This document shows, piece by piece, positions 33,789 to 40,743 of a DNA stretch of 46,053 nucleotides. Both the position numbers and the translations under genes were made by a program. How positions within the stretch are numbered: position 1 is the stretch's first letter; every line of letters starts with the position of its first letter. The notes under the pieces were generated by a model. The model searched no databases and was not told the origin of the DNA. It saw nothing but the letters and a program-made list of their open reading frames with translations. Origin of the DNA: Bacteroides sp. (GTDB lineage Bacteria; Bacteroidota; Bacteroidia; Bacteroidales; SM23-62); contig DRHS01000235.1 of the NCBI GenBank assembly GCA_011053095.1, positions 1 through 46,053 on the forward strand. Reading direction: 5' to 3'.

Positions 33789-34464
33789 TATGCTCCCGGC
33801 ACAGGAAACCGGTATGCGCCTTAGAGGTCCCCGGATCGGGGTTGACCTGGCAGGTCTTGTATTACTGTATACTGAGCCGGAGAGAAGCATCTATACCTTT
33901 TCTGTTGACTATGAAGCCTGGCAGGATATATACCCGGTGCTGGAATTCGGATTCCAGAATGTAGAACTAAACAGGGAAACATACAACTACATTTCAAGTG
34001 GAATCTTTGGGCGGTTTGGTGTTGACATCAACCTGCTGAAATATGAGCAGACCAATGTATACGAAATGTTTTATACAGGTTTCCGATACGGCATATCATA
34101 CCTGACCCATCAGGCTGATGATATTTATCTGGCAGATCCATATTTTGGCGATGTTACTGGTGCAGCAGTGAATGAAAACCAGCTTAATGTGCACTGGATA
34201 TCACTGGTAGGAGGGGTAAAGGTTGAGGTGTTTGATAATTTCTTCATGGGATGGTCTGTCCTTGCCAATATTAAACTCTTGCAGGTTAAAGATGAGAATA
34301 TGACTCCATATAATATACCCGGCTTTGGACCTGGAGACAAGAGTACAAATGTCCTTTTCAACTATACATTATCCTATCGGTTCCTGCCCAGGGAATACAA
34401 ACCCAAAAAAATCTTAAAGAAAAAGCCCATCCCCGAGCAGGTTGACATTCCTACTCAGAATTGA
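33718..34464 (+). CDS. DUF6048 family outer-membrane-like protein
   Basis: Up to 248 residues. The ATG at 33718 and a GTG at 33733 are both possible; the second gives MRRILKFISSLLLLTLLSSMLPAQ, a cleaner signal peptide. The mature chain is rich in alternating beta strands with aromatic ends (FSVDYEAWQDIYPVLEFGFQ, GRFGVDINLLKY, YTGFRYGISYLTH), suggesting an outer-membrane beta-barrel of about ten strands. The last 30 residues are Lys/Pro-rich and probably flexible. It overlaps the DUF6452 gene in another frame, which argues for translational coupling. A terminator follows 44 bases after its stop. Function unknown; the family is restricted to Bacteroidota. Confidence 0.7.
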   Translation: MLILTVRRILKFISSLLLLTLLSSMLPAQETGMRLRGPRIGVDLAGLVLLYTEPERSIYTFSVDYEAWQDIYPVLEFGFQNVELNRETYNYISSGIFGRFGVDINLLKYEQTNVYEMFYTGFRYGISYLTHQADDIYLADPYFGDVTGAAVNENQLNVHWISLVGGVKVEVFDNFFMGWSVLANIKLLQVKDENMTPYNIPGFGPGDKSTNVLFNYTLSYRFLPREYKPKKILKKKPIPEQVDIPTQN

Positions 34465-34507
34465 TAAGGGTATTTAGAAAATCCTTCGGGTATGGTAACC
34501 CATATGT

Positions 34508-34541
34508 AAAAGGCCGTCCCAAAGATAAGACAGCCTTTTTC
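34508..34541 (+). terminator. Intrinsic terminator after DUF6048
   Basis: Arms 34508-34518 (AAAAGGCCGTC) and 34529-34539 (GACAGCCTTTT) pair with a single C/A mismatch around a 10-base loop, and the downstream arm runs into TTTTT. Confidence 0.7.
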
Positions 34542-34569
34542 AGGTTAGTTATCATCCCAGTGCGTAAAA

Positions 34570-34589
34570 CCAGTTCGCTCACGGACTGG
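34570..34589. repeat. Left-end subterminal hairpin of the IS element
   Basis: CCAGT / ACTGG with a 10-base loop lies 14 bases beyond the tnpA stop codon. Hairpins of this type are recognised by Y1 transposases on single-stranded DNA. Confidence 0.45.
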
Positions 34590-34603
34590 ATATAAGCACT
34601 AAG

Positions 34604-34996
34604 TTACTGATTTTGGATATACTCTTTCACAATTTCCAGTGGTGCCCCACCACAGGAAGCGATAAAATAGCTTGGCGACCATAATCCACCCTTCCAGTAA
34701 TATTTTTCCAGCTGAGGGAACTCTTTTCGCAACATCCTCGAGGATACGCCTTTAAGACTGTTGACAAGTTTTGATGGGGTAGTCTGAGGCAGGGGTTCCA
34801 CCAAAAGATGAACATGATCTCTTTCTGCGTTTGATTCAATCAGCCTGCATCCAAAATCTTTGCACACCCTTTGGAAATGATATTCCATTCTTTTGATCAT
34901 TAAGTCAGAGAAGATCCTTTTTCTGTATTTAGTTACAAAGACCAAATGTAAGTGTAATGAATATACTACATGTCTTTTTGTTCGTAAACCTTGCAT
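34604..34996 (-). CDS. tnpA: IS200/IS605 transposase TnpA (Y1 HUH enzyme)
   Basis: A 130-residue protein, full length for the family. The HUH metal motif is HVH at 61-63 in ERDHVHLLVEP, and the nucleophile Tyr126 is in VKEYIQNQ at the C-terminus. YSLHLHLVFVTKYRKRIF near the start and WKGGLWSPSYFIASCGG are typical. TnpA works as a dimer on single-stranded DNA, cutting at the left and right ends through 5'-phosphotyrosine links. No frameshift or missing residue is seen. Confidence 0.97.
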   Translation of the reverse strand: MQGLRTKRHVVYSLHLHLVFVTKYRKRIFSDLMIKRMEYHFQRVCKDFGCRLIESNAERDHVHLLVEPLPQTTPSKLVNSLKGVSSRMLRKEFPQLEKYYWKGGLWSPSYFIASCGGAPLEIVKEYIQNQ

Positions 34997-35026
34997 AATA
35001 CGTTATAATTTAGTATCTTAAAATAT

Positions 35027-36244
35027 ATGTCGAAGATACGAAAAGCCTATAAAGTACGGTTAAAGACCAATGATGAATTGGAAAGAAAACTGGTTCGTAT
35101 CAGCGGGAGTACCCGTTTTCTATGGAACAAATCACTTGCCATGAACCTTGAACGCCTGGAAAGGGACCAGGGTATACTCTGGTACAATGAACTGGCATTC
35201 TGGATGAAAGTATGGAAAGGCAGTGAGGAGTATGGCTTTTTGGGTGAATGCCCTTCCCAAATACTGCAGCAGAAGCTGATGGACCTGGAGCGTGCCTTCC
35301 GGGATTGTTTTGACAGGAAACAGCCCCTGAAGCGTCTTCCGGTATTCAAAAAGAAGGGAATGGCTGACAGTATCCGTTTTCCTCAGGGCTTTAAGATCGA
35401 TAACAGGAGAATCTTCCTGCCAAAGATAGGTTGGGTAGGTTTTTACAAGAGCCGGGAGATCCTTGGGAAGGTAAAGAACATTACCCTCACAAGGCGGGCG
35501 GGCAGGTGGTATGCTTCCATCCAGACAGAGCAGGACATTGAGATTGGAAAGCATCCATCCGATTCAGTGATCGGCATTGATGCAGGCATAAAATGTTTTG
35601 CCGCCTTTTCTGACGGCACCCTGGTTGAGGGGGTAAACAGTTTTCGAAGGCATGAACAAGCCCTGGCTAGGGAACAGCACCGCCTGGCAAGAAAGCAGAA
35701 AGGATCAGAGAACTGGAACAGGCAGAAGAGAAAGATAGCGAGGCTCCACCACAGGATTGCCAATGTACGAGGGGACTTTCTTCATAAACTCAGCACCGAA
35801 GTTAGCAAGAACCAAGCTAGGGTGTATGTGGAGAATCTGAACATACGTGGCATGAGTGGATCGGCCCGTGGAACGGAAGAAGAACCGGGCAGTAACATTA
35901 AGGCAAAGGCAGGGTTGAACAAGTCCATCCTGGACCAGGGATGGTTTGAGTTCCGTCGTCAGCTGGTCTATAAGCTTGCCTGGCAGGGAGGAAGCCTTGA
36001 GGAAGTGGATGCCCGCAACACATCGCTAAGGTGTTCTTGTTGCGGACACATCGAAAAGCGGAACAGAAAATCACAGGCAGAATTCGTATGTTTGTCCTGT
36101 GGTAAAGAGCAGCATGCCGATGTAAATGCTGCTATTAACATACTAACCGTCGGGCAGACGGGGATGGCCTGTGGATCGAATCGCAATAGCGGTCGGAAGC
36201 AGGAACTTGCAAGAAACCGTGAGGGAGTACTACCCGTGGCTTAG
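35027..36244 (+). CDS. tnpB: TnpB, RNA-guided nuclease of the IS200/IS605 family
   Basis: A 405-residue protein. An N-terminal WED/REC-like part (1-175) is followed by a RuvC-like nuclease with all three acidic residues: Asp185 in VIGIDAGIK, Glu269 in VYVENLNI and Asp365 in EQHADVNAAINIL. The zinc ribbon Cys336, Cys339, Cys355 and Cys358 sits between the last two. TnpB uses an RNA made from the element's right end to cut DNA carrying the matching target and a short flanking motif. This favours retention of the element after excision. The protein looks intact and probably functional. The 3' end of the gene overlaps the predicted guide RNA. Confidence 0.96.
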   Translation: MSKIRKAYKVRLKTNDELERKLVRISGSTRFLWNKSLAMNLERLERDQGILWYNELAFWMKVWKGSEEYGFLGECPSQILQQKLMDLERAFRDCFDRKQPLKRLPVFKKKGMADSIRFPQGFKIDNRRIFLPKIGWVGFYKSREILGKVKNITLTRRAGRWYASIQTEQDIEIGKHPSDSVIGIDAGIKCFAAFSDGTLVEGVNSFRRHEQALAREQHRLARKQKGSENWNRQKRKIARLHHRIANVRGDFLHKLSTEVSKNQARVYVENLNIRGMSGSARGTEEEPGSNIKAKAGLNKSILDQGWFEFRRQLVYKLAWQGGSLEEVDARNTSLRCSCCGHIEKRNRKSQAEFVCLSCGKEQHADVNAAINILTVGQTGMACGSNRNSGRKQELARNREGVLPVA

Positions 36245-36286
36245 AAGCCATGGAATCCCCTACGTTTACGGAGGGGAGGATGTCAA
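36130..36286 (+). ncRNA. Predicted omega/reRNA scaffold of TnpB
   Basis: TnpB guide RNAs come from the 3' end of tnpB and the right end of the element. Here that stretch holds a run of hairpins: CCGTC/GACGG near 36147-36162, TGGCTT/AAGCCA at 36237-36250 (spanning the tnpB stop) and CCCCT/AGGGG at 36257-36276, ending in GGATGTCAA, a common terminus of such scaffolds. The guide would be the 16-20 bases just after about 36286, that is, the end of the POT transporter gene. The 5' boundary is a guess. Confidence 0.5.
36256..36277. repeat. Right-end hairpin of the IS element
   Basis: TCCCCT (36256-36261) pairs with AGGGGA (36272-36277) around ACGTTTACGG. It is the conserved right-end structure recognised by TnpA and also the last stem of the TnpB guide RNA. 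Confidence 0.65.
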
Positions 36287-37929
36287 ACATTGCCGGTTGC
36301 GTTTTCCAGTTTTTTCATTATTGAGAAGATAAAAGCGGCAGACATCAGGCAGCATAACACGAATACTGACCAGAGGATCCAGAGATCTATCCGTATCCAG
36401 AGAAGGCTGCCAACAAAGAGCAGTCCGTTTCCAAGGGCTGTGGCTCCAAGCCATCCTCCCTGCATAAGTCCCTGGAATCTCGGCGGAGATACCTTGGAAA
36501 CAAATGAGATACCCATGGGACTCAGGAATAATTCAGAGATGGTGAGGATTAGATAGGTATTGATCAGCCAGTATGGCGAGATCCTGTCAGGTGAAGGCAT
36601 ATCTCCCAGATCTGCAGGTGATGTAAGTCCCCTTGACCCCACAATCATGATCACGAAACCGGAGGCAGCCAGAATCATTCCGATCCCTATTTTTCTGGGT
36701 GTTGAAGGTTCCACTCCTTTTTTATTCCAGTATGAAAACACTGCAATGACCAAAGGGGTAAGAAAAACAATGAAGATTGGATTAAATTGCTGAAAGATTT
36801 CAGGTTGGATCCGGTTGCTCTCAGAGTAGCTTCCATAAAAATACCATGCAAGTGCACCACCAACCAGAAGCATACCAGCTCCAATAAGTTTTTCAATCAT
36901 TTTTGATTTCCTTCTTACCAGGTAGACAAGGCCAATTATCGCGATGATAATCGCAAGGAATGACTTCAGTTCGAAGAACATATTTGTCACGGGACCCACA
37001 TGGGTTGAAGTGTAGTCCCTTGCAAAAAATGATAATGTAAGTCCGTTCTGGTGGAAGGACATCCAGAAAAAGATAACAACAAGGAAGACAAGCAGAAGGG
37101 CTATGATTCGTGGTTTTTCTTCAGACCATGGCATTTGTACAATGGTTTTATTTTCTTCGATCTGTTTCTTACGGTCGGGCAGTAATCGGTGGAAGAATAC
37201 ATATACCAGCAAACTTATTGTCATGGCAATGGCAGCAAGGCCGAAGGCATAGTTATACCCCGTTGAGAAAGCATCAATATATTCAGATGTATACGCCTGG
37301 AGGTCTGCGACCGGTGCCCCGGCCATCTTGTCGGCTAGCAATTGGAGATGAGTACTGTCCTCAAGTCTGCCAGCCAGATAGGAGTTGCTGAGACCGGCAA
37401 GATCTGCGTCATAAATATATCCCTGTGATTTCAGGTACCAGTTCCTAATCCCGTTTGCTGCGCTGGGAGCAAAAAATGCACCAATATTAATTCCCATATA
37501 AAAGACAGAGAATGCCCTGTCTCTCAGGTGGGCAAATTGGGGTTTGTCATAGAGTTGTCCGACGATAGCCTGAAGGTTGCCCTTGAACAGGCCATTCCCG
37601 AGAGCGATAACGAAAAGTGCGATAAGGGTTATGGAATAACTCAATCCAGGAACTGCAATTAATATTTTTCCCAACAACATAATCAGGATTCCCACGAAAA
37701 TGGTTCCCTTGTACTTCTGTGTCCTGTCAGCGATAAATCCGCCTAACAAAGCGAGTGCGTATGTCAAAAGGTAGAATGTGCTATAGATATTGCCTGCCTT
37801 ATCCTCAGCAAGTCCGTACCTGGCCTGGAGAAAGAAGACCAGGCATGCCATCATGATATAAAAACTAAATCTCTCTCCCATGTTGGCAAAAAAGGCAATC
37901 GCCAGTCCCTTAGGTTGTTCTTTAAACAT
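36283..37929 (-). CDS. POT/PTR2-family proton-coupled di-/tripeptide transporter
   Basis: A 548-residue inner-membrane protein of the major facilitator superfamily. The first helix has FFANMGERFSFYIMMACLVFFLQARYGL, the PTR2 signature region. The usual ExxER proton-coupling motif reads NMGER, so the first Glu is replaced by Asn. About 12-14 helices follow, with GGFIADRTQKYKGTIFVGILIMLLG (motif A) and SPMGISFVSKVSPPRFQGLMQGGWLGATALG in the second half. It imports small peptides with protons. The TGA stop (36283-36285) lies within the right end of the IS element, so the present C-terminus was set by that insertion; all helices are intact, so activity is probably kept. Confidence 0.93.
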   Translation of the reverse strand: MFKEQPKGLAIAFFANMGERFSFYIMMACLVFFLQARYGLAEDKAGNIYSTFYLLTYALALLGGFIADRTQKYKGTIFVGILIMLLGKILIAVPGLSYSITLIALFVIALGNGLFKGNLQAIVGQLYDKPQFAHLRDRAFSVFYMGINIGAFFAPSAANGIRNWYLKSQGYIYDADLAGLSNSYLAGRLEDSTHLQLLADKMAGAPVADLQAYTSEYIDAFSTGYNYAFGLAAIAMTISLLVYVFFHRLLPDRKKQIEENKTIVQMPWSEEKPRIIALLLVFLVVIFFWMSFHQNGLTLSFFARDYTSTHVGPVTNMFFELKSFLAIIIAIIGLVYLVRRKSKMIEKLIGAGMLLVGGALAWYFYGSYSESNRIQPEIFQQFNPIFIVFLTPLVIAVFSYWNKKGVEPSTPRKIGIGMILAASGFVIMIVGSRGLTSPADLGDMPSPDRISPYWLINTYLILTISELFLSPMGISFVSKVSPPRFQGLMQGGWLGATALGNGLLFVGSLLWIRIDLWILWSVFVLCCLMSAAFIFSIMKKLENATGNV

Positions 37930-37965
37930 TACTATGATGTTTTTGTTCTTCCGAATTTAATTGGA

Positions 37966-37973
37966 CAAATATA
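37966..37973 (-). promoter_or_regulatory. -7 promoter element of the POT transporter gene
   Basis: Reads TATATTTG on the minus strand, a perfect Bacteroidota -7 match, 37 bases before the ATG at 37929. The -33 position shows TTC one base off the ideal spacing. Confidence 0.5.
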
Positions 37974-38002
37974 GAAATCTTTTCCCGACACAGGAATGAA
38001 GG

Positions 38003-38032
38003 TTTTAAGTTGTTTACAATTGCTTATTTTTG
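38003..38032 (+). promoter_or_regulatory. Promoter of the NAD(P)H-hydrate repair gene, giving a nearly leaderless transcript
   Basis: TTT at 38003-38005, 19 bases, then TATTTTTG at 38025-38032 (perfect TAnnTTTG). Transcription would start at about 38038-38040, at or next to the ATG at 38040, so the mRNA may lack a leader. This also argues against a start at 38010. Confidence 0.5.
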
Positions 38033-38039
38033 TATTAGT

Positions 38040-39632
38040 ATGAAAATATTCACATCGGAACAGGTAAGAAGCATCGATGCCTACACCATTGAAAACGAGC
38101 CCATCGCCTCTATTGATCTGATGGAGAGAGCCAGTGTGCAGATTGCATCATGGATGGGAGAGGTGTTTGAGGGTGAGCGTCCTTTTGCTTTTCTTGTGGG
38201 ACCAGGGAATAATGGCGGAGACGGACTCGCGGTTGCACGCATGCTTGCCGGGATGAATTATGTTGTAGAAGTTTTTCTAATTCGAATCTCAAAGAAGCTT
38301 TCGCCGGATGCTGCAATCAACCTTGAACGTCTTCAGAGGCAGGGTAAGGTTGGGATTACTGAGGTGGAGGATACCGGGGGAATTGATTCCCTGTCTCGTT
38401 TCTCAGCGGATAATCCTACCGCGGTTTTGGTGGATTCAATTTTCGGTTCGGGTTTAACCCGTAAGGTCGGGGGACTTGCAGCCGATGTGATTAGCATGGT
38501 AAACTCTTTACCCAACCTGAGGGTTGCAATCGATATGCCAAGCGGACTGTTCGGGGAGGATATGCGGGGGAATAATCCGGATGCCATATTAAAAGCCGAT
38601 TACACTCTTGCACTGCAGTCTCCATCCCTGTCGTTTTTCTTTTCTGAGAACCAGGAATACACCGGGATATGGGAGGTTTTGCCCATTGGCCTGCATCCGG
38701 AGATTCTGGAAAGCGAGGAGACACAATACAGGTACCTTCTGCCCCAATATTTATCAACTCTGCTTACTGAGAGGAAAAAGTTTGATCACAAGGGGAGCTA
38801 CGGGCATGCACTGCTTATTGCTGGATGCTATGGAATGATGGGGGCTGCAGTACTGGCTGCCCGTGCCTGTCTCAGGAGCGGTATTGGACTTGTAACCAGC
38901 CATGTTCCCCGTTTCGGTTACCAGATACTGCAGGGATCTGTCCCTGAATCGCTTATAAGTATTGACCAAAGCGATATTATGTTTTCCGCAGCACCGGCAC
39001 TGGGGTTGTTTTCAGCGGTGGGCGTGGGACCAGGACTGGGATGCAAGCCCAATTCAGGAAAGGCACTAAAGGAACTTATTGAGACCGTGTCGGTACCAAT
39101 GGTGATAGATGCTGATGCTCTGAATTTACTCTCTTCAAATCCGGAGTGGATCAGTCTCCTGCCTGAAAATACAATACTGACTCCCCACCCGAAGGAGTTT
39201 GACAGACTGTTTGCAGCGGAAAGCCTGAAGGGAAAAGAGAGATCTGACAGGGAAGGGAAATCCCAGGCTGGTTATGAGCGCCATCTGCTCCAGATTGAAT
39301 TTGCAGGGAAACACAAACTTATCATTGTTCTTAAGGGTGCCCATACAAGCATCGCATTTCCTGACGGAAGATGCTGGTTCAATACTTCCGGTAACCCGGG
39401 AATGGCTACAGCAGGAAGCGGAGATGTGTTAACGGGAATAATCCTATCTTTACTGGCACAGGGATATTCACCCGGGAACTCAGCCATGCTGGGGGTTTAC
39501 CTGCATGGACTTGCGGCAGACCTTGCAGCTGAGACTTCATCGGAAGAATCCCTGATTGCAGGCGATATCATTGAATCTTTAGGCCTGGCATTTCAATATT
39601 TAAAAGGCTCACGAAATGAGACAGACACTTAG
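38040..39632 (+). CDS. nnr: Bifunctional NAD(P)H-hydrate epimerase/dehydratase
   Basis: About 530 residues from ATG 38040 (MKIFTSEQVRSID, the standard family start); an upstream in-frame start at 38010 lies inside the predicted promoter. The N-terminal YjeF_N epimerase domain (1-215) has VGPGNNGGDGLAVARML and DSIFGSGL. The C-terminal ribokinase-like ADP-dependent dehydratase domain (about 225-525) has DHKGSYGHALLIAG, TPHPKEFDRL and GNPGMATAGSGDVLTGII with the catalytic Asp. The enzyme repairs hydrated NADH and NADPH (NADHX, NADPHX). It is cytoplasmic and housekeeping. The DUF4831 gene overlaps its last 17 bases. Confidence 0.96.
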   Translation: MKIFTSEQVRSIDAYTIENEPIASIDLMERASVQIASWMGEVFEGERPFAFLVGPGNNGGDGLAVARMLAGMNYVVEVFLIRISKKLSPDAAINLERLQRQGKVGITEVEDTGGIDSLSRFSADNPTAVLVDSIFGSGLTRKVGGLAADVISMVNSLPNLRVAIDMPSGLFGEDMRGNNPDAILKADYTLALQSPSLSFFFSENQEYTGIWEVLPIGLHPEILESEETQYRYLLPQYLSTLLTERKKFDHKGSYGHALLIAGCYGMMGAAVLAARACLRSGIGLVTSHVPRFGYQILQGSVPESLISIDQSDIMFSAAPALGLFSAVGVGPGLGCKPNSGKALKELIETVSVPMVIDADALNLLSSNPEWISLLPENTILTPHPKEFDRLFAAESLKGKERSDREGKSQAGYERHLLQIEFAGKHKLIIVLKGAHTSIAFPDGRCWFNTSGNPGMATAGSGDVLTGIILSLLAQGYSPGNSAMLGVYLHGLAADLAAETSSEESLIAGDIIESLGLAFQYLKGSRNETDT

Positions 39633-40704
39633 TTTTTTTATATTAGGATTATTGGTACTGACAGGATGCAGTGTACCCCTGAACATTGTGGAGACCCGTC
39701 CCATTCACAAGGGTGATTCCATGTCCCTCAGCGGATATGTGTATTCCCTTCCCCAGACATCCTTCAAACTGAACATAGAGGTGGTCCGGACAAGAACCAT
39801 ACGGGGTCCCTACTACAGGTTTGCTGAGAAACTTCTGAGCCTTGTAGATGTTCCCACACGGAATAATAATTCCTACAGAATATCAAATGTAAAACTTGAA
39901 TCTTTCGAGGAAGCAGATCCGGGACATGCTTTCCTGGTTAAGCAGGTGTCAGGGCAGACCGATCTTTCCGGGTTGCTAAGGCTGGGTGAAGAGGGACTGA
40001 TTTTCGATGACCGTAAGACCACAAGTCCGGGTGATCCGGTAATACTGACCGATGATTCGGGTGATGGACCGATTTTTACTGAACTTTCCATGGAGAGTAA
40101 TACAGCCATGTCTATCGATACTTTTTATAAGACTATACTGACGGATACATCCTTCATCCGGGTCCCTGTCCTGAAGCAACAGCTGATGGTCAAGACAATT
40201 GATGAGAAAGCCGAGGAAGCAGCTGAGTTTATCCTTGAACTCCGGTATGAACGTTTCATGATGCTTACCGGTAACAACAGTACACCCATGCCTGATTATG
40301 CAGTAAAGAGGCTTGATGAGATTGAAAGAGAGTATCTGGAACTTTTTATTGGTAAAAGCTTTGAGGAGAGCTACCGCTATACCTTTTATGTTACCCCTTC
40401 CGGGGAAGAGGTATTTGAGAATATTGAATTACTGGAATTTTCTGAACGGCGTGGTGTTGTAGAAGCTGGATCTGTTGATTCAGAGGTACTCAGCTTTGAA
40501 TTCAGGAAGACTGGAAAAACTGAAATTCTGAAAGATCTGACAAGACCTGAAAAACTACCGGTTCAGAATAATTCACTCTATTACAGGGTGCCGGATGTGG
40601 CTGAAGTTGAGGTCAGCCTGGGAGGACGCACCTTGCTTTATGACAGGTATCCGGTTTGTCAGTATGGGGAGATCCTGTCTCTGCCCATCGGTAATTCCCG
40701 GTAA
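39616..40704 (+). CDS. DUF4831 family lipoprotein
   Basis: A 362-residue lipoprotein (lipobox VLTGC, Cys18). It has the DUF4831 layout: an N-terminal beta-rich part with LSGYVYSLPQTSFKLNIEVVRTRTIRGPYYRFAEKLL, then a stretch of variable acidic sequence, then EEAAEFILELRYERFMMLTGN and a C-terminal beta domain with YYRVPDVAEVEVSLGGRTLLYDRYPVCQYGEILSLP. The family is found across Bacteroidales, and its function is unknown. The ATG lies inside the nnr gene (17-base overlap), suggesting co-translation, although a functional link to hydrate repair is not evident. Confidence 0.85.
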   Translation: MRQTLSFFILGLLVLTGCSVPLNIVETRPIHKGDSMSLSGYVYSLPQTSFKLNIEVVRTRTIRGPYYRFAEKLLSLVDVPTRNNNSYRISNVKLESFEEADPGHAFLVKQVSGQTDLSGLLRLGEEGLIFDDRKTTSPGDPVILTDDSGDGPIFTELSMESNTAMSIDTFYKTILTDTSFIRVPVLKQQLMVKTIDEKAEEAAEFILELRYERFMMLTGNNSTPMPDYAVKRLDEIEREYLELFIGKSFEESYRYTFYVTPSGEEVFENIELLEFSERRGVVEAGSVDSEVLSFEFRKTGKTEILKDLTRPEKLPVQNNSLYYRVPDVAEVEVSLGGRTLLYDRYPVCQYGEILSLPIGNSR

Positions 40705-40743
40705 GATCAAGAAGTTTCAGTATGATCCTCAAAAAATTTGATA

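Larger units (their letters stand above)
34550..36286. mobile_element. IS200/IS605-family insertion sequence with divergent tnpA and tnpB
   Basis: A complete-looking element of about 1.7 kb. TnpA (minus) and TnpB (plus) start 30 bases apart and read outward, as in IS605. The left end is near 34550 and has a subterminal hairpin (CCAGT at 34570-34574 with ACTGG at 34585-34589). The right end has the classic hairpin TCCCCT / AGGGGA (36256-36261 with 36272-36277) followed by GGATGTCAA. No terminal inverted repeats or target duplication are expected, because single-stranded DNA is moved by the Y1 transposase. The exact ends are uncertain by about 10 bases on the left and 4 on the right. Both ORFs are intact, so it may be active. 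Confidence 0.88.

Noticed and set aside
34570..34589. Second terminator for the DUF6048 gene
   Set aside because: It has no T-run, lies beyond a better terminator at 34508-34541, and sits where the IS left-end hairpin is expected.
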